Source of the DNA: Gammaproteobacteria bacterium
GTDB lineage: Bacteria > Pseudomonadota > Gammaproteobacteria > GCA-002705445 > GCA-002716945
Direction of reading: 5' to 3'
Assembly (NCBI GenBank): GCA_002718845.1
Contig: PBFS01000002.1
Coordinates: 40,051 to 83,871, forward strand
DNA length: 43,821 bases
Position numbers and translations under genes: made by a program. This document shows positions 35,410 to 43,821 of the stretch, piece after piece (within the stretch, counting starts at the first letter, position 1; each line of letters begins with the position of its first letter). The notes under the pieces were generated by a model. That model was not told the DNA's origin. It did not search any database and was given only the letters and a program-made list of their open reading frames with translations.

Positions 35410-37509
35410 TTATGACGCCTGTTGAACTAATGTTTCTGCTACACTATTTGGCAGCTCTGCATATTTAGTAAATTCCATTGTATAAGTAGCTCTTCCTTGT
35501 GACATTGATCTTAATGATGTTGCATAACCAAACATTTCAGATAAAGGAACTTCTGCTTTAACAACATTTCCTGCAACAGTGTCTTCCATCCCTAACACGA
35601 TACCACGTCTTCTGTTTAAGTCTCCTGTAACATCTCCAAGATAATCTTTTGGTGTAACAGCTTCTACAGACATTACCGGTTCTAATATTACAGGTTTTGC
35701 TTTTTTAGCGCCTTCTTTAAAAGCTTGAGAAGCTGCAACTTTAAATGCTACTTCACTAGAATCAACATCATGAAAAGATCCATCGTAAAGTGTTACTTTT
35801 ACATCAACAACTGGAAAACCTCCAATAACGCCATTTTCCATTTGTTCTTTAACACCCTTTTCCACTGGGTTAATAAATTCTCTTGGTATTGTGCCTCCAA
35901 CTATAGAGTTAACAAACTCAAACCCCTTTCCAGACTCTTGTGGTTCTAGTTTTAGCCAAACATGCCCATATTGCCCTCTTCCTCCACTTTGTTTGATATA
36001 TTTGGCTTCTTGTTCTACGGTAGATCTAATAGTTTCTCTATATGCAACCTGAGGTTTTCCAACATTTGCTTCTACGGAAAATTCTCTTTTTAATCTATCA
36101 ACAATAATTTCTAAGTGTAATTCTCCCATTCCAGATATAATAGTTTGATTAGATTCTTGATCAGTTGCAACTTTAAAAGATGGGTCTTCTTGTGCTAATT
36201 TTCCAAGCGCTAATCCCATTTTTTCTTGATCTGCTTTAGTTTTAGGTTCTACGGCAATAGATATAACAGGGTCTGGAAACTCCATTCTTTCAAGAGTTAT
36301 AATTGATTCTGGCGCACATAAGGTGTCACCAGTTGTTACATCTTTTAATCCAACAGCAGCAGCTATATCTCCTGCTCTAACTTCTTTTACATCTTCTTTT
36401 GAGTTTGCGTGCATTTGTAAAATTCTTCCAATTCTTTCTTTTCTTTGAGTAACAGCGTTATATACGGTATCGCCTGCTTTTAATATTCCTGAATAAACTC
36501 TAAAAAAAGTTAATGATCCGACAAATGGGTCTGTTGCAATTTTAAATGCTAATGACGAAAAAGGTTCTTCATCTGAAGGTTTTCTGTCTGCTGGTGTTTC
36601 GTCTTTGTCATCAAGTATCCCTTTGATTGCGGGCACGTCTGTAGGTGAAGGCATAAAATTTATTACAGCGTCAAGCATAGCTTGAACACCTTTATTTTTA
36701 AAGGCAGTTCCACACATTGCAAGAACAATCTCGTTTGATAAAGTTCTTATTCTTAATCCTTCTATAATCTTATCTGTTGGTAAGTCACTATTAGTAAGAT
36801 ACTCATCCATAAGTTCTTCGCTTGCTTCCGCTGCAGTCTCTAGTAGTTGTTCTCTTAATTCATTTGCTTTATCAACTAATTCGGCTGGTATATCAGTAGT
36901 TTCAAATTTCATTCCCATAGATTTTTCGTCCCAGATAATTGCTTTCATAGCAATTAAATCAACAACACCTTTAAAAGTATCTTCTGCTCCTATCGGTACC
37001 TGTAGTGCTACTGGGTTAGAACCAAGTCTTGTTTTTATTTGTTCAACTACTCTAAAAAAATCTGCTCCTGCTCTATCCATTTTATTAACAAAAACCATTC
37101 TTGGTACATTATATTTGTTAGCTTGTCTCCAAACAGTTTCTGATTGTGGTTCTACACCTCCAACAGCGCAAAATACAGCAACAGCACCATCTAATACTCT
37201 AAGCGATCTTTCAACTTCAATAGTAAAGTCGACGTGACCGGGGGTATCAATAATATTTATTCTATGTTCAGGGAATTGAGATGTGCTTCCTTTCCAAAAG
37301 CATGTTGTTGCAGCAGATGTAATTGTTATACCTCTCTCTTGTTCTTGCTCCATCCAATCCATTGTTGCGGCGCCATCATGTACTTCTCCAATTTTATGAG
37401 ATACACCCGTATAATATAGAACTCTTTCAGTTGTTGTGGTTTTACCCGCATCTATATGAGCCATGATACCAATATTTCTATAATTTTCTATTGAAGTTTT
37501 TCTAGCCAT
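35410..37509 (-). CDS. fusA: Elongation factor G
   Basis: EF-G of 699 residues, the GTPase that drives translocation. G1 is A-H-I-D-A-G-K-T (17-24), the D-T-P-G-H-V-D-F switch II motif and N-K-M-D follow, and domains II-V are complete through the C-terminal [11 protein letters not shown]. It lies 3 bases after rpsG. tuf, which normally follows, is absent: rpsJ begins 2 bases after the fusA stop. Confidence 0.98.
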   Translation of the reverse strand: MARKTSIENYRNIGIMAHIDAGKTTTTERVLYYTGVSHKIGEVHDGAATMDWMEQEQERGITITSAATTCFWKGSTSQFPEHRINIIDTPGHVDFTIEVERSLRVLDGAVAVFCAVGGVEPQSETVWRQANKYNVPRMVFVNKMDRAGADFFRVVEQIKTRLGSNPVALQVPIGAEDTFKGVVDLIAMKAIIWDEKSMGMKFETTDIPAELVDKANELREQLLETAAEASEELMDEYLTNSDLPTDKIIEGLRIRTLSNEIVLAMCGTAFKNKGVQAMLDAVINFMPSPTDVPAIKGILDDKDETPADRKPSDEEPFSSLAFKIATDPFVGSLTFFRVYSGILKAGDTVYNAVTQRKERIGRILQMHANSKEDVKEVRAGDIAAAVGLKDVTTGDTLCAPESIITLERMEFPDPVISIAVEPKTKADQEKMGLALGKLAQEDPSFKVATDQESNQTIISGMGELHLEIIVDRLKREFSVEANVGKPQVAYRETIRSTVEQEAKYIKQSGGRGQYGHVWLKLEPQESGKGFEFVNSIVGGTIPREFINPVEKGVKEQMENGVIGGFPVVDVKVTLYDGSFHDVDSSEVAFKVAASQAFKEGAKKAKPVILEPVMSVEAVTPKDYLGDVTGDLNRRRGIVLGMEDTVAGNVVKAEVPLSEMFGYATSLRSMSQGRATYTMEFTKYAELPNSVAETLVQQAS

Positions 37510-37512
37510 TTT

Positions 37513-38363
<851 letters not shown>

Positions 38364-38399
38364 AATATTTCCAAATTACTTGCAAAATTCTATTCGCAC

Positions 38400-38428
38400 A
38401 GCATATAGCTGTAAAGAAGAGAATGCAA
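38400..38428 (-). promoter_or_regulatory. Candidate promoter of rpsL-rpsG-fusA
   Basis: On the minus strand TTGCAT (38428-38423), exactly 17 bases, and TATGCT (38405-38400). The start would be near 38393, leaving a leader of about 30 bases before rpsL. The rest of the 113-base gap after rpoC holds only an all-AT inverted repeat (38439-38459) and nothing coding. Confidence 0.55.
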
Positions 38429-38476
38429 CAAACATATTAATAAAACATGGTTTTTTATTGTAAGTAGAATTTATAT

Positions 38477-41400
38477 TTATACGGGCTTAATTGGAGATTC
38501 TTCTTCTACAGGAACTTCTTTTTTAACATCAGTAAATGCTGTCATTTCTTCGGCTAATTCTTGTTCTATCAAGGCTGTCTTATCAAATTTAGCCTCATTG
38601 CGTTGCGCTGACAGATTTGTTCCACAAGGAATTAATCTTCCAACTACAACATTCTCTTTCAAGCCTCTTAAAAAGTCTTTTTTTCCATTAACAGCTGCAT
38701 CAGTTAAAACCCTTGTAGTTTCTTGGAATGAAGCTGCTGATATAAATGAGTTTGTAACTAACGAAGCTTTTGTTATACCTAACAATACAGGTCTATACGT
38801 TGGCAAATTAGCATCTGGGTTCGCAGACTTAAGATCATCTATTATTTCTAAAACTGTATTCCTTTCCATTTGTTCCCCAATAATTAATTCTGAGTCTCCT
38901 ACAGATTCTATTTCTACTTTCTTAAGCATTTGTCTTAATATAACTTCGATATGTTTATCATTGATTGCTACGCCCTGCAATCGATAAACATCTTGGACTT
39001 CTTTAACTATATGTTCGGCTAATTGTGTCACACCTCTATACCTTAAAATATCATGCGGATCTAATTCTCCCTCAGAAATTATTTCACCTTGTTCAACATT
39101 CGCGCCTTCAAAAACATTCAATAATTTTGTTTTTGCAAGCATTTGAATATGTTTTTGCTCGTCATTAGCTTCATCTTTATAAGTAATTTCTAATCTTCGT
39201 TTACCTTTTGTTTCTTTCCCAAATGAAACAACGCCTGTTTTTTCAGCAAGTTCTGCTTTATCTTTAGGTTGTCTAGCCTCAAAAAGATCTGCTACTCTTG
39301 GTAAACCACCAGTTATATCACGTGTACCTGATGTTTCTCTTGGTGTTCTAGCAATAGTGTCTCCTATTCCAACTTTCATGCCATCTGTTAGTGCCACAGA
39401 AGATTTTGACGGTAGAATATAATGCGCTGGTAAGCTTGAATTTGTAATATTTAACTCTTTACCCTTTTCGTCAACAAGGGTTACCATTGGTTTTAAATTT
39501 TTATCAAAAGACATGCTAGACTGATCTCGGATTATTATAGAGGAGATACCTGTTAATTCATCAGTCACTTGCTCTGTGCTCACTCCATCAACAAAATCAT
39601 CAAATCTTGCGATTCCTGCAGTTTCAGTAATAATTGGAGTAGTGTATGGATCCCACGTTACAGTGGATTGGCCCATTTCAACTTTTTCTCCATCATTAAT
39701 GGTAATCACTGCTCCATATGGAATTTTATACCTTTCTTTTTCTCTTCCGCTACCGTCTGTTACTCCAAGTTCTCCAGATCTTGAAACAATTACATTGTCT
39801 CCTTTTGTATTCTTCACTACTTTTAAGTTATGATATCTTGCTGTTCCAGAGGTTTTGACTTCAATACTATTAGCAGCTACCGCTCTAGAAGCTGCTCCAC
39901 CAATATGGAAAGTTCTCATTGTTAACTGTGTTCCAGGCTCACCAATTGATTGTGCTGCTACAACTCCAACAGCCTCTCCAACTGACACTACTCTTCCTTT
40001 TGCTAAATCTCTTCCATAACATTTTGCGCAAATTCCATGTCTAGTTGCACAAGTAATTGCAGAACGCACCCAAATTTCATCGATAGCATTCTTTTCAAGT
40101 AAATCTACATTTTTTTCATCTAATGTCATGCCTCTTTTTAAAATCACACCTTTTGTATTAGGTGCAGTTAAATTACTAAGTAAGCTTCTACCTAATACTC
40201 TTTCTCTTAAAGGCTCAACTATATCTCCACCCTCAATTAGTGGTTTCATTAATATTCCATTTTTAGTATTACAATCTTCTTCGGTTACAACCAAATCTTG
40301 AGATACATCTACAAGTCTTCTGGTTAAATAACCCGAGTTTGCTGTTTTTAAAGCTGTGTCTGCTAAACCCTTTCTTGCTCCATGAGTTGATATAAAATAC
40401 TGCATAACATCCAGGCCTTCTCTAAAATTAGCTGTAATAGGCGTTTCAATGATAGAACCATCAGGTTTTGCCATTAGGCCTCTCATTCCAGATAACTGTC
40501 TAATTTGTGCAGCTGATCCTCTAGCTCCTGAATCAGCCATCATATATATTGAATTAAATGATTTATGTTCGATTGTTTTTCCAGAAGAAAGTTTGGTTGT
40601 CTCATTCCCCAATTGTCTCATCATAGCTTGTGAAACTTGGTCATTAGTATGTGACCATATATCAACAACTTTATTATATCTTTCACCAGAGGTTAACAAT
40701 CCTGAGTTATATTGTTTTTCTATATCCTTAACTTCTTTCTCTGCGTTTGAAACCATTTTTGCTTTTTGTGTAGGTATTACCATATCGTTTACGCCTATAG
40801 AAACACCAGAAATTGTAGAATATTTAAAGCCCGTATACATAATTTGATCTGCAAGTATTACTGTTGCTTTTAAACCAGCGAGACGATATGAAGCGTCAAA
40901 TAATTCCGATATTGCGCGCTTATCCAAATCTTTATTAATATATGAAAAAGGTATAGCTTTTGGAAGCATTTCCGCAAGAACTGACCTACCAACTGTAGTA
41001 TCTACAACTTTTTTGCTAATCGGTGCTTCATCACCTTCATCTTTTATTTCAATTCTTACCTTAATCCTAGCTTGCAAATCAACTACTTTCTGTTGATAAG
41101 CTCTGTGAACCTCTTCAACATCACTAAAAATCATACCTTCGCCTAATGCATTAGGTTTCTCTCTAGACATATAATAAATACCCAATACTATATCTTGTGA
41201 TGGCACAATTATTGGACTTCCGTTTGAAGGCGAAAGTATATTATTACTTGACAACATAAGTACTCTGGTTTCAACCTGAGCTTCTAACGATAATGGTACG
41301 TGTACGGCCATTTGGTCGCCGTCAAAATCTGCATTAAATGCGGCACAAACCAAAGGATGTAATTGTATTGCTTTTCCTTCAATTAATATTGGTTCGAATG

Positions 41401-42706
41401 CTTGTATTCCAAGTCTATGTAGTGTTGGTGCTCTGTTTAATAATACAGGATATTCTTTTATAATTTCATCCAAAATATCCCATACTTCCTCTCCTTCTTT
41501 TTCAACTACTTTCTTTGCAGCTTTTATAGTTGTAGTAATACCTCTAAGATGTAACTTACCAAAAATATGAGGCTTAAATAATTCTAAAGCCATTTTTTTT
41601 GGAATACCGCATTGATGAAGCCTCAATGTTGGGCCTACTACAATTACAGATCTACCAGAATAATCTACGCGCTTCCCTAATAGGTTTTGTCTAAACCTAC
41701 CTCCTTTCCCTTTAATCATATCAGCAAGAGATTTTAAAGGTCTTTTGTTAGTTCCTGTTATAGCTCGTCCTCTTCTACCGTTATCTAATAAGGCATCGAC
41801 AGATTCCTGTAACATTCTTTTTTCATTTCTAACAATAATTTCTGGCGCTTTTAACTCAAGAAGACGTTTTAGTCTATTATTTCTATTTATAACTCTTCTA
41901 TATAAATCATTTAAATCTGAAGTTGCAAACCTACCTCCTTCTAATGGCACTAAAGGCCTTAAGTCTGGAGGTAAAACAGGCAATACAGTTAATATCATCC
42001 ACTCAGGTCTATTACCAGATTTAATAAATGATTCTATTAATTTTAATCTTTTTACATTACGTTTATTTTTAGCTTGAGATTTAGTGTTTGCTATATCCTC
42101 TTTTAATTCTTTGAATACTGTATCAAGATCAATTTCAGATAATAGATCCATTATTGCTTCTGCTCCCATACCCACCTTTACATCATGTCCATGTTCTTCA
42201 ATTATTTTTTGATAACCTTCCTCAGATAGTAACTGACCTTTTTCTAGAGGTGTTAAACCTCCGTCAATAACTATATATGCTTCAAAATATAATACCTTTT
42301 CAATTTCTCTTAATGTCATATCAAGCATTAATCCTATTCTTGATGGTAATGATCTTAGATACCAGATGTGCGCCACAGGGGAAGCAAGTTCTATGTGTCC
42401 CATTCTGTCACGTCTTACTTTAGATAAAGTAACTTCTACTCCACATTTTTCACAAATTACTCCTCTATGTTTTAATCTTTTATATTTGCCACATAAACAT
42501 TCGTAATCTTTTATTGGTCCAAAAATTTTAGCGCAGAACAAACCATCTCTTTCAGGTTTAAATGTTCTATAGTTGATAGTTTCTGGTTTTCTAACTTCTC
42601 CATAAGACCATGATCTCATTAAATCAGGGGATGCTAATGATATTTTAATATGATCAAAATTATCTTCTTTAGTAGTCCTTTTAAATAAATTTATCATGTC
42701 TTTCAT
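38477..42706 (-). CDS. rpoC: RNA polymerase beta-prime subunit
   Basis: Beta-prime of 1409 residues (E. coli 1407). The first zinc site C70, C72, C85, C88 and the catalytic NADFDGD at 458-464 fall at the same numbers as in E. coli. The second zinc site ([11 protein letters not shown]), the bridge helix and trigger loop ([13 protein letters not shown]) are present. It starts at ATG 42706, 9 bases after rpoB. The C-terminus ends in a short acidic tail. Confidence 0.98.
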   Translation of the reverse strand: MKDMINLFKRTTKEDNFDHIKISLASPDLMRSWSYGEVRKPETINYRTFKPERDGLFCAKIFGPIKDYECLCGKYKRLKHRGVICEKCGVEVTLSKVRRDRMGHIELASPVAHIWYLRSLPSRIGLMLDMTLREIEKVLYFEAYIVIDGGLTPLEKGQLLSEEGYQKIIEEHGHDVKVGMGAEAIMDLLSEIDLDTVFKELKEDIANTKSQAKNKRNVKRLKLIESFIKSGNRPEWMILTVLPVLPPDLRPLVPLEGGRFATSDLNDLYRRVINRNNRLKRLLELKAPEIIVRNEKRMLQESVDALLDNGRRGRAITGTNKRPLKSLADMIKGKGGRFRQNLLGKRVDYSGRSVIVVGPTLRLHQCGIPKKMALELFKPHIFGKLHLRGITTTIKAAKKVVEKEGEEVWDILDEIIKEYPVLLNRAPTLHRLGIQAFEPILIEGKAIQLHPLVCAAFNADFDGDQMAVHVPLSLEAQVETRVLMLSSNNILSPSNGSPIIVPSQDIVLGIYYMSREKPNALGEGMIFSDVEEVHRAYQQKVVDLQARIKVRIEIKDEGDEAPISKKVVDTTVGRSVLAEMLPKAIPFSYINKDLDKRAISELFDASYRLAGLKATVILADQIMYTGFKYSTISGVSIGVNDMVIPTQKAKMVSNAEKEVKDIEKQYNSGLLTSGERYNKVVDIWSHTNDQVSQAMMRQLGNETTKLSSGKTIEHKSFNSIYMMADSGARGSAAQIRQLSGMRGLMAKPDGSIIETPITANFREGLDVMQYFISTHGARKGLADTALKTANSGYLTRRLVDVSQDLVVTEEDCNTKNGILMKPLIEGGDIVEPLRERVLGRSLLSNLTAPNTKGVILKRGMTLDEKNVDLLEKNAIDEIWVRSAITCATRHGICAKCYGRDLAKGRVVSVGEAVGVVAAQSIGEPGTQLTMRTFHIGGAASRAVAANSIEVKTSGTARYHNLKVVKNTKGDNVIVSRSGELGVTDGSGREKERYKIPYGAVITINDGEKVEMGQSTVTWDPYTTPIITETAGIARFDDFVDGVSTEQVTDELTGISSIIIRDQSSMSFDKNLKPMVTLVDEKGKELNITNSSLPAHYILPSKSSVALTDGMKVGIGDTIARTPRETSGTRDITGGLPRVADLFEARQPKDKAELAEKTGVVSFGKETKGKRRLEITYKDEANDEQKHIQMLAKTKLLNVFEGANVEQGEIISEGELDPHDILRYRGVTQLAEHIVKEVQDVYRLQGVAINDKHIEVILRQMLKKVEIESVGDSELIIGEQMERNTVLEIIDDLKSANPDANLPTYRPVLLGITKASLVTNSFISAASFQETTRVLTDAAVNGKKDFLRGLKENVVVGRLIPCGTNLSAQRNEAKFDKTALIEQELAEEMTAFTDVKKEVPVEEESPIKPV

Positions 42707-42715
42707 TGTAAACTC

Positions 42716-43821
42716 CTAAGATTCTTTATTTTCCAAATCTAAATCTATGTTAATACCTAATGACCTTATTTCTTTTAAAAGAACATTAAAAGATTCTGGG
42801 ACATGAGGGTCTGCAGAAAAATCACCATCAACAATATTTTTATATATTTTATTTCTACCCGCTACGTCATCAGATTTTACTGTTAACATTTCTTGCAATG
42901 TATGAGATGCTCCATATGCTTGAAGAGCCCAAACTTCCATCTCTCCAAATCGTTGTCCACCAAATTGAGCTTTACCGCCTAAAGGTTGTTGAGTAACAAG
43001 ACTATATGGTCCTGTTGAACGAGCGTGCATTTTATCATCAACCAAATGATTTAATTTAATCATATACATATATCCAATGGTTACCGGCCTTTCAAACTTC
43101 TCGCCTGTTCTGCCATCAACCAAAGTAGCTTGTCCGCTTTCTGGTAAATCTGCAAGGTCTAACATTGATTTAATTTCTTGCTCAGATGCTCCATCAAATA
43201 CAGGAGTAGCCATTGGTACTCCATTTTTTAAATTTGATGCAAGCGTAGATATCTCTACGTCAGTTAATGTTTTAAGATCGTGTTTATCAAAACCTGGGCA
43301 TGATCCATACACTTCATTTAAGTATGTTCTAACTTTTTTGACCGGGGCTTTCTCTTCCATTAAAGATGCTATTTTAAATCCTATTCCTTTTGCGGCCCAA
43401 CCTAAATGAGTTTCTAGAACCTGTCCTACATTCATTCTAGAAGGCACTCCAAGTGGGTTTAATACTATATCAACTGGTCTTCCATCTTCTGTATGGGGCA
43501 TATCCTCTACCGGAACAATTTGTGATATAACTCCTTTATTACCATGCCTACCTGCCATTTTATCTCCAGGCTGCAATGTTCTTTTAACTGCAAGATAAAC
43601 TTTCACCTTTTTCTGTATACCTGGGCCTAAATCATCATGCTGAGAAAGTTTTTGTGTAGTTTCTTCTAGGTCTTCAGAAAATTTTTGACTTAACTTATCT
43701 AGTTGATTTTGCATACTTGCAAGAGCAATATTTCCTGACTCCGTTTTCAAAATAAATTTAAATAAGTCTTCATCTTCAAGGTTATCTAAAATTGACTGTA
43801 ATATTTTACTTCCAGCTTTAA
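42716..43821 (-). CDS. rpoB: RNA polymerase beta subunit, N-terminal part outside window
   Basis: The last 367 residues of RpoB are in the window; the frame stays open to the edge at 43821. The conserved [15 protein letters not shown] segment, [15 protein letters not shown], and the C-terminal [27 protein letters not shown] are all intact. The rifampicin-binding region lies upstream of the window, so nothing can be said about it. rpoC follows after 9 bases. Confidence 0.98.
   Translation of the reverse strand, partial: KAGSKILQSILDNLEDEDLFKFILKTESGNIALASMQNQLDKLSQKFSEDLEETTQKLSQHDDLGPGIQKKVKVYLAVKRTLQPGDKMAGRHGNKGVISQIVPVEDMPHTEDGRPVDIVLNPLGVPSRMNVGQVLETHLGWAAKGIGFKIASLMEEKAPVKKVRTYLNEVYGSCPGFDKHDLKTLTDVEISTLASNLKNGVPMATPVFDGASEQEIKSMLDLADLPESGQATLVDGRTGEKFERPVTIGYMYMIKLNHLVDDKMHARSTGPYSLVTQQPLGGKAQFGGQRFGEMEVWALQAYGASHTLQEMLTVKSDDVAGRNKIYKNIVDGDFSADPHVPESFNVLLKEIRSLGINIDLDLENKES

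Noticed and set aside
38439-38459. Inverted repeat AATAAAA/TTTTATT after rpoC as a terminator
   Set aside because: The stem is only seven A-T pairs and no run of T follows on the transcribed strand.

Overview
The window is a dense, AT-rich (roughly 30% G+C by eye) piece of a proteobacterial chromosome, most likely from a streamlined, free-living gammaproteobacterium of the marine SAR86-like kind. The lineage call rests on the RpoA C-terminal domain, RpoC residues that fall at the same numbers as in E. coli (zinc cysteines 70/72/85/88, NADFDGD 458-464), the divergent uvrA/ssb pair, LptE and YhdP, and the conserved gene orders. Intergenic space is minimal. No rRNA, tRNA, IS element, phage gene or CRISPR array was seen, and no stretch of 300 bases lacks a gene.

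Layout. (1) 1-4372, minus strand: holA-proA-nadD-rsfS-yhdP, with yhdP cut by the window edge. nadD appears to start at an ATT codon. (2) 4373-10274: an accessory block between lptE and holA, which are usually close together. It holds a GarR/GlxR-like reductase, an Irr-type Fur-family regulator, a minus-strand group of rubrerythrin, a CCG-domain iron-sulfur protein and a DUF3501 protein, then pyrD, a 93-residue unknown and a glyoxalase-II-like hydrolase. (3) 10276-18742, minus strand: ssb-miaB-phoH-ybeY-corC-lnt-leuS-lptE, a classic RNA-modification and envelope cluster. (4) 18906-21770: uvrA on the plus strand. (5) 21754-43821, minus strand: rpoB(partial)-rpoC, rpsL-rpsG-fusA, then the S10, spc and alpha operons down to rpoA-rplQ, without tuf.

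The most interesting regulatory signal is the 107-base gap between rubrerythrin and pyrD. It contains a strong sigma70-type promoter for rubrerythrin (TTGACA, 17 bases, TAGAAT). A 7-1-7 inverted repeat of the Irr/ICE type lies across its -10, and a perfect FNR/ANR-type site (TTGAT-N4-ATCAA) abuts its -35, centred near -42. An Irr-like regulator lies at the other end of the same group, so the rubrerythrin/iron-sulfur/DUF3501 module looks like a small iron- and oxygen-controlled system.

The most interesting protein signal is in the ribosomal genes. S10 carries an 86-residue lysine-rich N-terminal extension built from a 22-residue tandem repeat, and the neighbouring L3 carries a highly charged C-terminal tail of about 70 residues. 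The two genes are separated by an unusually long gap with its own candidate promoter.
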